14,271 nt of DNA. It comes from Parafilimonas sp. Lineage in GTDB: Bacteria; Bacteroidota; Bacteroidia; Chitinophagales; Chitinophagaceae. The DNA is taken from the NCBI GenBank assembly GCA_025927795.1, contig JAICKT010000068.1:1-14271 (forward strand). The letters are read 5' to 3'. The notes under the pieces are model-generated. The model made no database searches. It had not been told where the DNA came from and saw only the letters and a program-made list of their open reading frames with translations. The position numbers were made by a program, and so were the translations under genes. Shown piece after piece: positions 7,323 to 14,271 of this stretch; within the stretch, counting starts at the first letter, position 1, and every line of letters begins with the position of its first letter.

Positions 7323-7343
7323 CTAATACATCAAAAGAAAGAA

Positions 7344-8750
7344 TTATTGTTTTACAAGTTTGTATGTGTAGAAGCCTGCATTGTTTAAGTAGAGCGTAAC
7401 ATTATATGTACCTGCAGAAAGCGAAAAATTCTTTCCTGCGTCTCCAATGTTGCCACCATTTACAACAAGTTTTCCTGTTCCATCATCATCTCCATAATTT
7501 AAACCCCAATCATGGTTTGCTCTGAATTTAAATTGATCACCGTCAACCACTGTAATTGTTGCTGTCCAATCGTTATCTCCCGAATTATATGTCATATCAA
7601 CATCAGTTCCCCATCCGCTTCCTGCAAAACTCCCTATAATGCCCCATATTGTAGGTGTAAGTGAATAAGTATTTGCATTTAAATCAACATTTATTTTATA
7701 ATAACCTGCACTTGAAAATTTAAGGTTTCCGCCGCTGCTGCTTACAGTTCCGCCGCCGCCATCGCCATAAGCAGTGCCGTTCCAATCAGGCTCATTTGTA
7801 ATTTTAAATTCATAGCTGCCACCGGCTGGAACATTTACATATCCTTCATAATTACCGTCATTATTGGGTGATGCTAACGCTGGTGCAGTACCAGGATTCC
7901 AGCCTTGATAATCGCCGGGAACATATAATTGTGAAAAAAGGTTTACTGATGCAACTGTAAAGATACCATGCTGAAAATCTACCGAGATTTTATACATGCC
8001 CGATGCATCAGGACCAGGAAAATTATCATTCAAGTCATAACCAAAATCACCGCCTGCATTTAATCCTGCAACGGTTTTATCAGCAACAGCATATTTATGA
8101 GTCCAATCTCCATCAACCGGAAGCATTAAAAATTCTTGTCCGCCTTTTAAATAAAAAGTTCCTTCATAATCAAGTGAATCAATTTTTGTAAACTGTTGTG
8201 CAGGTACAGGAACAGGATTTCCCCATCCACCGGCTGTAGCACTTCCTACTAAAAATAATGTACCGTTTTGAGGAGGTAAAACTTTTGCCGGCACAACATA
8301 AGGCGTAACCTGTAAGGTTAAAGCATTCGATATTTTTTGATCATTATTATTTGCATAAGAAGAAATAATGCGTACATCAACACTATATGTTACCCCAAAT
8401 TCAAATCCAAGTGCTATAAGCATTGAATTAAAATCTTTAGCAATAAACGAAGTGCTTAATGTGCCCGTTACCGTACGGCTCATTGCATTAGAAAAATCTT
8501 TTCCGGATGAATCTATCTGCACTACATATTTATTAGAAGAAGAATCAGCAGCATAATTTGGATTACTCCAAGAAAATGTTAGTGCTACATTGTCAGAATC
8601 AGCAGGCGTTGGTGCAAAAGAGCTTACATCACTTGATAACACAGGCGCAGTTCCGGTTTTATAGTACGGAAGTGTATCTGTTTTTTTACAGGCAGCAAAA
8701 ATTATTGCGGCACTCACCAGCATCAAAAATCCTTTAAAAATATTTTTCAT
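7344..8750 (-). CDS. SusF-like outer-membrane glycan-binding lipoprotein with three beta-sandwich modules
   Basis: Surface lipoprotein predicted to hold starch-like oligosaccharides near the SusCD transporter. The signal peptide ends in a lipobox (FAAC, acylated Cys21 followed by KK). Residues about 25-155 are the SusE N-terminal Ig-like domain (TGTAPVLSS, then FSWSNPNY, then VVQIDSSG). Three tandem modules follow: about 163-268 (LFLVGSATAGGWG to FTVAS), 272-366 (SQLYVPGDYQGWNPGTAP to TYSL) and 368-468 (WGIIGSFAGSGWGTD to YTYKL). Modules two and three resemble each other (a Trp-turn-YGD loop and a final strand pair), and each module has exposed Trp candidates for sugar stacking (Trp175, Trp216, Trp284, Trp323, Trp380, Trp415). 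Residues 24-268 are paralogous to the protein encoded immediately upstream. It is the last gene of the operon, 18 bases after the preceding stop. SusF by position and layout; the exact ligand is inferred. Confidence 0.85.
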   Translation of the reverse strand: MKNIFKGFLMLVSAAIIFAACKKTDTLPYYKTGTAPVLSSDVSSFAPTPADSDNVALTFSWSNPNYAADSSSNKYVVQIDSSGKDFSNAMSRTVTGTLSTSFIAKDFNSMLIALGFEFGVTYSVDVRIISSYANNNDQKISNALTLQVTPYVVPAKVLPPQNGTLFLVGSATAGGWGNPVPVPAQQFTKIDSLDYEGTFYLKGGQEFLMLPVDGDWTHKYAVADKTVAGLNAGGDFGYDLNDNFPGPDASGMYKISVDFQHGIFTVASVNLFSQLYVPGDYQGWNPGTAPALASPNNDGNYEGYVNVPAGGSYEFKITNEPDWNGTAYGDGGGGTVSSSGGNLKFSSAGYYKINVDLNANTYSLTPTIWGIIGSFAGSGWGTDVDMTYNSGDNDWTATITVVDGDQFKFRANHDWGLNYGDDDGTGKLVVNGGNIGDAGKNFSLSAGTYNVTLYLNNAGFYTYKLVKQ

Positions 8751-8768
8751 TGTAATTATTATTAAGCG

Positions 8769-9614
8769 TTATTGTTTGGTAACTGTATATTTTCCCTTTT
8801 GAAAATCTACATCTATTTTATATGTTCCGTCTGCATCCGGCCCTGGGAAATTATCGCTTAAATTATAACCAAAATCTCCACCGGTTTTTGGCTGAGGATG
8901 GTCTACGGTATTTTTACACGCATATTTATTTCCCCAATCTCCATTTACTGGAATGAATAAAAATTCTTGCCCTGCATTTAGGTGAAGCGTTATTGTATAG
9001 TGCAAATCATCAATTTTTGTAAACTGCTGGTTAGCCGGAACGCCAACGCCGCCGCCAACCATCCATCCACCATCAGTAGCACTGCCTGTTATATAAAGTT
9101 CACCTGATGGTGAGGGTGGAACCTTCGGAGGTATTACATATGGTGTTGCAATATATTGAACTGAATTAGATGTAAGCTGTGCTGAATTATTTGTGAGATA
9201 AGAAATAACCCTGAATTCAAGATTATGCGCCATGCCTGCAGCAAGGTTCAACTGGTTTTGCATTATATCATTTAAATCAGTTGCCTTAAATGAATATGTT
9301 AAATCTTTACTAACAGTTATTTCTTTTTTAGCAGGGTTGGTAAAATTAGAACCAACGGTATCTATCTGAATGTTGTATGCAACATCAATTGAACTTACAC
9401 CTGTAGTAAAAGTATAATTAGGATTTGTCCAGTTAAGTGTTAAAACAGTTTTATCTGCATTTAAATAACTAACAGTATCCGAAGCCGCTGTTGCTGATAA
9501 TACCGGAGCAGTGCCTCCGGTAAAATATAGTTTGGTTTCATCTTTTTTACATCCACCCAAAATAAAAGATGTAAAAAGAATTAAAGTTGATAATCTTAAT
9601 ATTGTCTTCTTCAT
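8769..9614 (-). CDS. SusE-like outer-membrane glycan-binding lipoprotein
   Basis: Surface lipoprotein of about 281 residues, expected to bind alpha-glucan-like chains alongside SusD. The signal peptide carries a lipobox LGGC with Cys22 (counting from ATG at 9614) followed by KK. A SusE N-terminal domain spans about 25-158 (TGGTAPVLSATA, LNWTNPNY, YNIQIDTVG), and a single beta-sandwich module spans about 172-281 (ELYITGSATDGGW, GQEFLFIPVNGDWGNKYA, GGDFGYNLSDNFPGPDADG, KGKYTV). The last segment is nearly the same as in the neighbouring SusF-like protein, showing duplication. An in-frame GTG at 9620 would add two residues; ATG is preferred because it gives the usual Met-Lys-Lys start of a lipoprotein signal. 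The gene lies 21 bases after susD and 18 before the next gene, in one operon. It is shorter than many SusE proteins, which carry two modules. Confidence 0.85.
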   Translation of the reverse strand: MKKTILRLSTLILFTSFILGGCKKDETKLYFTGGTAPVLSATAASDTVSYLNADKTVLTLNWTNPNYTFTTGVSSIDVAYNIQIDTVGSNFTNPAKKEITVSKDLTYSFKATDLNDIMQNQLNLAAGMAHNLEFRVISYLTNNSAQLTSNSVQYIATPYVIPPKVPPSPSGELYITGSATDGGWMVGGGVGVPANQQFTKIDDLHYTITLHLNAGQEFLFIPVNGDWGNKYACKNTVDHPQPKTGGDFGYNLSDNFPGPDADGTYKIDVDFQKGKYTVTKQ

Positions 9615-9635
9615 TGCCACTAAATTTTTTTATAA

Positions 9636-11234
9636 TTAATAACCTGTGTTTTGAGTAAGATTTGGATTAACTGTAATATCGCTTACAGGTATAGGAAATA
9701 TATTTCTGAAATCAGCTACACCTGTTCCGCCCTGTACACCGCCTTTAAAGGGCCAAACATAACTGCCGCTTGTAAATTTTCCGAAGCGTATTAAATCAGT
9801 TCTGCGGCTCGCCTCCCAATATAATTCTCTCGCTCTTTCACTAAGAATAAAATCAAGTGTAATGTCTGAAGCACTTATATTACCTGAATTATTTCCATAG
9901 GCTCTTTGTCTTAACTGATTGATGTATCCTACTGCTGTTGCAATTGCAGCTTCATCGTTATTTCTTAACGCAGCTTCTGCATACATTAAATAAACATCTC
10001 CTAAACGAAACATAGGAAAATCTGTATTTACAAACTGTCCTGTTGGATCTGATTCTGCCTGGCCTGCCTGGTTTAAATTTTTATATTTTGTAATTGCATA
10101 TCCATCATTAAAATCATTAAGTATAGTATTTATTTCTTCATTCTGTCCATCGGTATAAAACATAGCTCTTTTATCTGAAGTACCTGTTACATCGGGAAAA
10201 ACATTTACAAGATTCTTGGTAGTTCTAAGTCCTGCCCAACCACCTGAACTTACACCAAAATCATTTGCATTCATTGTGCCGCCTATTTCTGCATGAATTA
10301 AATAAACCATGCCTCCATAAGTTTGTGTGTGCAATGCATCAAACGCAACCGGAAATATTATTTCTTTTGAATTATTATTATCAGCTAAAAACAGATTTTT
10401 ATACTGTGGCTCCAGACTATAACCGGCAGCAATTATTTTGCTGCAATAATCTAAACAATCTGAATAACGCGGAGTACCTGTATAAACTTCCGCGTTTAAA
10501 TAAAGTTTTGCGAGAAGCATCCAATCTGCTGCCTTATCAGCACGTGCATATTCATTTGTACGCGGGTCTGCCAAAGAACCTTCTATGTCTTTACATTCTG
10601 ATTCTATATAAAGGAAAAGGCTGTCTCTCGAAATTTGCGGTGGTAAAAAAGTACCCACAGGATCATTTTCAGTAACAAAAGGAACACTGCCAAACAAATC
10701 CATTGCATGCCAGTAACTCAAAGCCCGCATAAATCTCGCTTCTGCACGATACTGTTTTATATTCGTTACATCCTGGTCTGAAAATCCTTTTGATGCAACA
10801 ACATCATCACTGCTTTCGCGAATAAACTCGTTACACAAACTTATCTGGTAATAAATTCTGTTATAAATCATTCGTACAAATGTGTTACTGGTTGTCCAAT
10901 CCATATTATGTAAATCCTGGATATCAGCATCACCCCAACCAATTACTGCTTCATCTGTGGTGAGCTCTTCCATTTGCCAGTATTGGCGCAAATAGTTTGA
11001 AAAGCCTTCATCATAACCAGTAATATCAGGATTTCCCGCAGGTCCTTGCTGACCGCTAACCGCAAGACCAGCATAAACTTTTGCAAGCACAGCTTTATAA
11101 TTGTCAGGTGTGTTGTAAACGTCTGCAGCAGTTGTGCCTGTTAAAGGTTGGCGGTTAAGATCTTTATTACATGATGCTAATACAAAAAGCATCAGGGCAA
11201 CCGGCCAAAGATTTTTTCTGAACAAAAATTTCAT
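9636..11234 (-). CDS. susD: SusD/RagB-family nutrient-binding outer-membrane lipoprotein
   Basis: The lid and glycan-binding partner of the SusC transporter, exposed on the cell surface. The signal peptide ends in LASC with acylated Cys22. The SusD-like N-terminal region is clear (LNRQPLTGTTAADVYNTPDN at 26-45, then a Met-Tyr-Asn-Arg helix near 122), followed by the family hallmark AEARFMRALSYWHAMDLFGS (165-184). The C-terminal RagB/SusD domain shows PMFRLGDVYLMYAEAAL, then ERARELYWEASRRTDLIRFG, and ends in PIPVSDITVNPNLTQNTGY, the standard family ending. The length of 532 residues is normal. The gene starts 16 bases after the susC stop. The specific ligand cannot be read from the sequence; the SusE/F partners downstream suggest a starch-like alpha-glucan. 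The symbol is given for the family role, not for proven orthology to Bacteroides thetaiotaomicron SusD. Confidence 0.95.
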   Translation of the reverse strand: MKFLFRKNLWPVALMLFVLASCNKDLNRQPLTGTTAADVYNTPDNYKAVLAKVYAGLAVSGQQGPAGNPDITGYDEGFSNYLRQYWQMEELTTDEAVIGWGDADIQDLHNMDWTTSNTFVRMIYNRIYYQISLCNEFIRESSDDVVASKGFSDQDVTNIKQYRAEARFMRALSYWHAMDLFGSVPFVTENDPVGTFLPPQISRDSLFLYIESECKDIEGSLADPRTNEYARADKAADWMLLAKLYLNAEVYTGTPRYSDCLDYCSKIIAAGYSLEPQYKNLFLADNNNSKEIIFPVAFDALHTQTYGGMVYLIHAEIGGTMNANDFGVSSGGWAGLRTTKNLVNVFPDVTGTSDKRAMFYTDGQNEEINTILNDFNDGYAITKYKNLNQAGQAESDPTGQFVNTDFPMFRLGDVYLMYAEAALRNNDEAAIATAVGYINQLRQRAYGNNSGNISASDITLDFILSERARELYWEASRRTDLIRFGKFTSGSYVWPFKGGVQGGTGVADFRNIFPIPVSDITVNPNLTQNTGY

Positions 11235-11250
11235 GTTTAAAATTTTATAA

Positions 11251-14175
11251 TTAGAAGTCGAGATTTATACCTAATGAATATATTCTTGGTCTTGGATAAA
11301 AATTATTATCAATACCACTAAAAATTTCAGGATCCAACCCTTTATACTTTGTAATAACAAATACGTTTTGAACAGTGAACCCGGCTCTGAGATTGGTATT
11401 TTTACTTATTACTTTTCCAAAGTTGTAACCGATATTCAGGTTATCCATTCTTAAGAAGGATGCGTTTTGAATATAATAATCTGACCAGTATTGCGGTCTT
11501 TGAAAGTTTGTTATTAACACATCAGAAGAAGCATTATTTAAAAATGGATTTGAGCTGAAGATGTTAGTATAATAACCTGAATTTGACGCAACATTATTAT
11601 ACATGTAATTTCCAAGATTTGCTCTCAATACAAAACTTAAACTGAATTCTTTATAATCCACTTCAGAATTAAATCCAAAGAAAAATTTTGGATAAGGAGA
11701 TTTATACAGGTATTTATCATCAGAATTTATTTGCCCGTCTCTGTTTAAATCCCCATACAATCCTTCAATAAGACTACCTGAGCTGTCATAAACCTGCTTG
11801 TAAACATAAAACGAATTTGCAGTGGCGCCGACCGCATATTTCTGAATGTAGTTTCCAACACCACCGGCAATTCCACCAACATCAATTCCTTTATTTGTAG
11901 GATCTGGCGCCAGCGTAAGATTGGTTATTTTGTTTTCATTGTATGTCATATTGAATGATGCTGTCCAGCTTACATCAGCAGTTCTTACAGGTGTACCGCT
12001 TATGGTAACTTCAACGCCTTTATTTTCCATATTACCTACGTTAAGAAAAAACTGGTTGCTTAAATTAGAACCGGCAGGCAATGGGCTGAACAATAAAAGG
12101 TCTTTTGTTTTCTTTTTATACACATCAACACTTGCACTAAGTCTTCCCTTAAAGAATCCAAAATCTAATCCGCCATTATATGTGGTTGTACTTTCCCATT
12201 TCAAATTTTCATTAAATGCTTCGGGACGGTAAGTATTATAAAACTGATTACCTAATTGATATTGTGCCTGCGGATTACTAAGTGTATATCTTGGAATGTA
12301 TGGATAATCCAACCCGATATCTCTTTGCCCGGTTTCACCATAACCTAAACGAAGTTTTAAATTATTAAACGGACCGGAGGCATTTTTAATAAGATTTATT
12401 GCTAAAGCAGCCGATGGAAAAGTTCCCCATCTTGTATTAGGTGCAAATCTTGAAGAACCATCACGGCGAACAGTTGCAGTTAATAAAATAAGGTCGTTGT
12501 AACTATAATTTAGTCTTGCATAATAAGAGATGAGTGTGTTCTGGGAAGAATCAGCAGGATTTGTTTTTAATGTATCCCCTTTTAAATCTAAATTATAATT
12601 TGCAGGAGCGGCATGCCAAAAATCATAATATCCATAACCTGCTGTCGCATCAATCCTGCTTTTAATAGAAGCAATATCTTTAGTATAATTTAAATAAAAT
12701 TCAAGTGTTTTATCTCTTCTTTTTTGCTCGTATGTGTTTGCAAAACCGCCTTGCACGGCAACTGATCCTGCTGTAACCGGAATTGTTTGGCCTCCTTCAC
12801 CATGCGACACATCGTAACCCAAATTAAGGTTCGCATGTAAGTCAGGCAAAAAATGAAATTTATAATCAAGAACAATGTTGCCTATACTTCTTTTTACATT
12901 GCTTGTATTATTATTCTGCAATAAAATTCCAAGAGGATTTTTTGGAGCAAGCGAATTAGGGTTACCACTCGCATCAAGCCATTCATAATAACCGCCATAT
13001 TTACTACTTGAATCATAAATTGGTTGTGTTGGATCAAAAAATACTGAGCTTCCGATTGCGCCCTGGTTGGCAAAAAAGAATTTTTCGATTGTTCCCTTTA
13101 CATTTAGAGATATTTTTAAATGATCCGTAAACAATGAAGGTGTGAGAGATAATGCACCTGATGTTCTTTTTAAATTATCTGTTTTTAAAATTCCATCCTG
13201 GTCTAAATAGCCAAAAGATAAGCGGTAGGGAAGTTGTTTGATTCCGCCGCTAACACTAATATTATTATCTGTAGAAAATGCAGGATGATAAATTTCGTTT
13301 TGCCAGTTTGTATTCGAATTGCCTAATAAAGCTTTTTGATTATCTGAACCCATTTCGTTTACAAGATTTGTAAAAGCCGCAGGAGAAAGCACATCAACAG
13401 TTTTAGTTTTTACAGATTCAGAATTTACTGTATTAAAGCTTATATTTAATTTATCACCTCCTCTGCCTTTTTTTGTAGTAATTAAGATAACGCCACCGGA
13501 AGCTCTTGAACCATAAATCGCTGAGGCAGATGCATCTTTTAAAACAGTGAACGACTCAATATCGTTTGGATTAATTAGACTAAGCGCATTTGCGCTACCA
13601 CTTATTCCGGCATTTTCTAAGGGAACTCCATCAATAACTATTAATGGATCTTGGCTGGATGATAATGATGATACACCGCGTATTCTTATTACACTTCCTG
13701 AACCAGGCTGCCCACCGTTAGAAGTTATTTGTACACCAGGCACCTTACCGCTTATTAATTGCTCAGGTGTTGTAATCGTTCCTTTTTGAAAATCTTTTTG
13801 ACCAACTGTGGCAATAGAACCGGTTAAGTCTTTTTTTCTTGTTGTACCATAACCAATAACTACAACTTCGTTTAAAGATGTGTTTGACTGGCTTAGAGAA
13901 ATATTTAAACTTTCTGAAACAGCAACCTCTTTAGTGCCATAACCAACAGAAGATATTACTAAAGTGCTTGCATTAGCAGGAACGCTTAAAGTAAATTTTC
14001 CATCTGCAGAAGTTTGTGTACCTGCACGCGTGCCCTTAACAATTACTGATACAGATTGAAGCGGTCTTCCATTCGCAGAATCAGTTACTGTACCTGTAAT
14101 TGTTCTTTGTGCAAAAGCCGAAATGCCGCCAATAAAGAGCAGCAGTAAACTCATGAACAGTCGTCTCAAATTCAT
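11251..14175 (-). CDS. susC: SusC/RagA-family TonB-dependent outer-membrane transporter
   Basis: Outer-membrane importer of oligosaccharides, driven by TonB. From the ATG at 14175 the protein has 974 residues, a usual SusC length. A Sec signal peptide (LFMSLLLLFIGGISAFAQ) is followed by a carboxypeptidase-D-like regulatory domain at about 25-100 (TITGTVTDSANGRPLQSVSV, then FTLSVPANASTLVISSVGY), the SusC signature NEVVVIGYGTTRKKDLTGSI at about 102-121, and a plug domain with IRIRGVSSL, DPLIVIDGVPL, and DIESFTVLKDASASAIYGSR leading to GGVILITTKKG. The rest is the barrel, ending in SLGINLDF with the C-terminal Phe of outer-membrane barrels. A TTG at 14181 would add two residues but is a less likely start. 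It is first in a four-gene operon with susD 16 bases downstream. No sigma/anti-sigma N-terminal signalling extension is present. Confidence 0.96.
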   Translation of the reverse strand: MNLRRLFMSLLLLFIGGISAFAQRTITGTVTDSANGRPLQSVSVIVKGTRAGTQTSADGKFTLSVPANASTLVISSVGYGTKEVAVSESLNISLSQSNTSLNEVVVIGYGTTRKKDLTGSIATVGQKDFQKGTITTPEQLISGKVPGVQITSNGGQPGSGSVIRIRGVSSLSSSQDPLIVIDGVPLENAGISGSANALSLINPNDIESFTVLKDASASAIYGSRASGGVILITTKKGRGGDKLNISFNTVNSESVKTKTVDVLSPAAFTNLVNEMGSDNQKALLGNSNTNWQNEIYHPAFSTDNNISVSGGIKQLPYRLSFGYLDQDGILKTDNLKRTSGALSLTPSLFTDHLKISLNVKGTIEKFFFANQGAIGSSVFFDPTQPIYDSSSKYGGYYEWLDASGNPNSLAPKNPLGILLQNNNTSNVKRSIGNIVLDYKFHFLPDLHANLNLGYDVSHGEGGQTIPVTAGSVAVQGGFANTYEQKRRDKTLEFYLNYTKDIASIKSRIDATAGYGYYDFWHAAPANYNLDLKGDTLKTNPADSSQNTLISYYARLNYSYNDLILLTATVRRDGSSRFAPNTRWGTFPSAALAINLIKNASGPFNNLKLRLGYGETGQRDIGLDYPYIPRYTLSNPQAQYQLGNQFYNTYRPEAFNENLKWESTTTYNGGLDFGFFKGRLSASVDVYKKKTKDLLLFSPLPAGSNLSNQFFLNVGNMENKGVEVTISGTPVRTADVSWTASFNMTYNENKITNLTLAPDPTNKGIDVGGIAGGVGNYIQKYAVGATANSFYVYKQVYDSSGSLIEGLYGDLNRDGQINSDDKYLYKSPYPKFFFGFNSEVDYKEFSLSFVLRANLGNYMYNNVASNSGYYTNIFSSNPFLNNASSDVLITNFQRPQYWSDYYIQNASFLRMDNLNIGYNFGKVISKNTNLRAGFTVQNVFVITKYKGLDPEIFSGIDNNFYPRPRIYSLGINLDF

Positions 14176-14220
14176 AAACAATTGATTATTTTTTTTGAAA
14201 ATTTATGTATAGGCTGAAAA

Positions 14221-14229
14221 CAAAATATA
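14221..14229 (-). promoter_or_regulatory. Weak candidate -7 element for the sus operon
   Basis: The minus strand reads TATATTTTG, like TAnnTTTG but with one extra base between TA and TTTG, about 46 bases before the susC ATG at 14175. No well-spaced TTG -33 box was found. The remaining 14176-14271 sequence is A/T-rich leader with no Shine-Dalgarno. Confidence 0.25.
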
Positions 14230-14271
14230 TTAAGTGTATAGCAAGCTAAATAATAGTAAAATGACAAACGG

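Noticed and set aside
10265..10675. 136-residue open frame on the plus strand inside susD
   Set aside because: It lies fully antisense to conserved SusD codons, and its translation is low-complexity with no domain.
11921..12232. 103-residue open frame on the plus strand inside susC
   Set aside because: Antisense shadow of the SusC barrel, with no start context and no recognisable protein features.
14239..14248. TAGC-AA-GCTA short inverted repeat upstream of the sus operon
   Set aside because: Four-base arms are expected by chance in this A/T-rich leader; no second copy was found.

Overview
The window reads as AT-rich chromosomal DNA from a Bacteroidota bacterium, most likely of the Chitinophagaceae type (inference). 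Supporting signs are a complete SusC-SusD-SusE/F-like outer-membrane glycan-uptake operon, lipoproteins with a Cys-Lys-Lys or Cys-Asn-Lys start, Bacteroidota-style -7 elements (TAnnTTTG) in place of sigma70 -10 boxes, A/T-rich leaders without Shine-Dalgarno sequences, and a Nudix-domain sugar regulator of the AraR/NrtR kind. No rRNA, tRNA, CRISPR array, insertion sequence or phage gene was seen. No intergenic stretch exceeds 170 bases.

Left part (1-3211, plus strand): a catalytically dead Nudix-winged-helix regulator (35-745), a stand-alone CheY-like receiver protein (902-1315), and a secreted M14-family zinc carboxypeptidase (1484-3211). They are separated by gaps of about 160 bases and look like independent transcription units. 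Middle part (3213-7284): a minus-strand gene for a secreted 724-residue protein ends one base from the carboxypeptidase stop. Its C-terminal 200 residues have the strand/His/strand/Cys layout of a clan CD (caspase/CHAT/gingipain-like) cysteine peptidase, which makes it the most interesting protein here. It is divergent from a two-component operon (OmpR/PhoB-type regulator at 5519-6202 and histidine kinase at 6238-7284). The shared 131-base region carries a -7 motif for each direction and a 14-base perfect palindrome beside the regulator promoter.

Right part (7344-14175, minus strand): a four-gene operon transcribed in the order susC (TonB-dependent transporter), susD (glycan-binding lipoprotein), a susE-like and a susF-like lipoprotein, with gaps of 16-21 bases. 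The two last proteins are paralogues; the second carries two extra C-terminal beta-sandwich modules. The operon converges on the histidine kinase gene and a hairpin lies between them. SusD and SusE/F would capture alpha-glucan-like oligosaccharides at the cell surface and SusC would import them using TonB energy. No glycoside hydrolase, sigma/anti-sigma pair or SusR-type regulator is present, so the catalytic part of the locus must lie outside the window (beyond 14271) or elsewhere.
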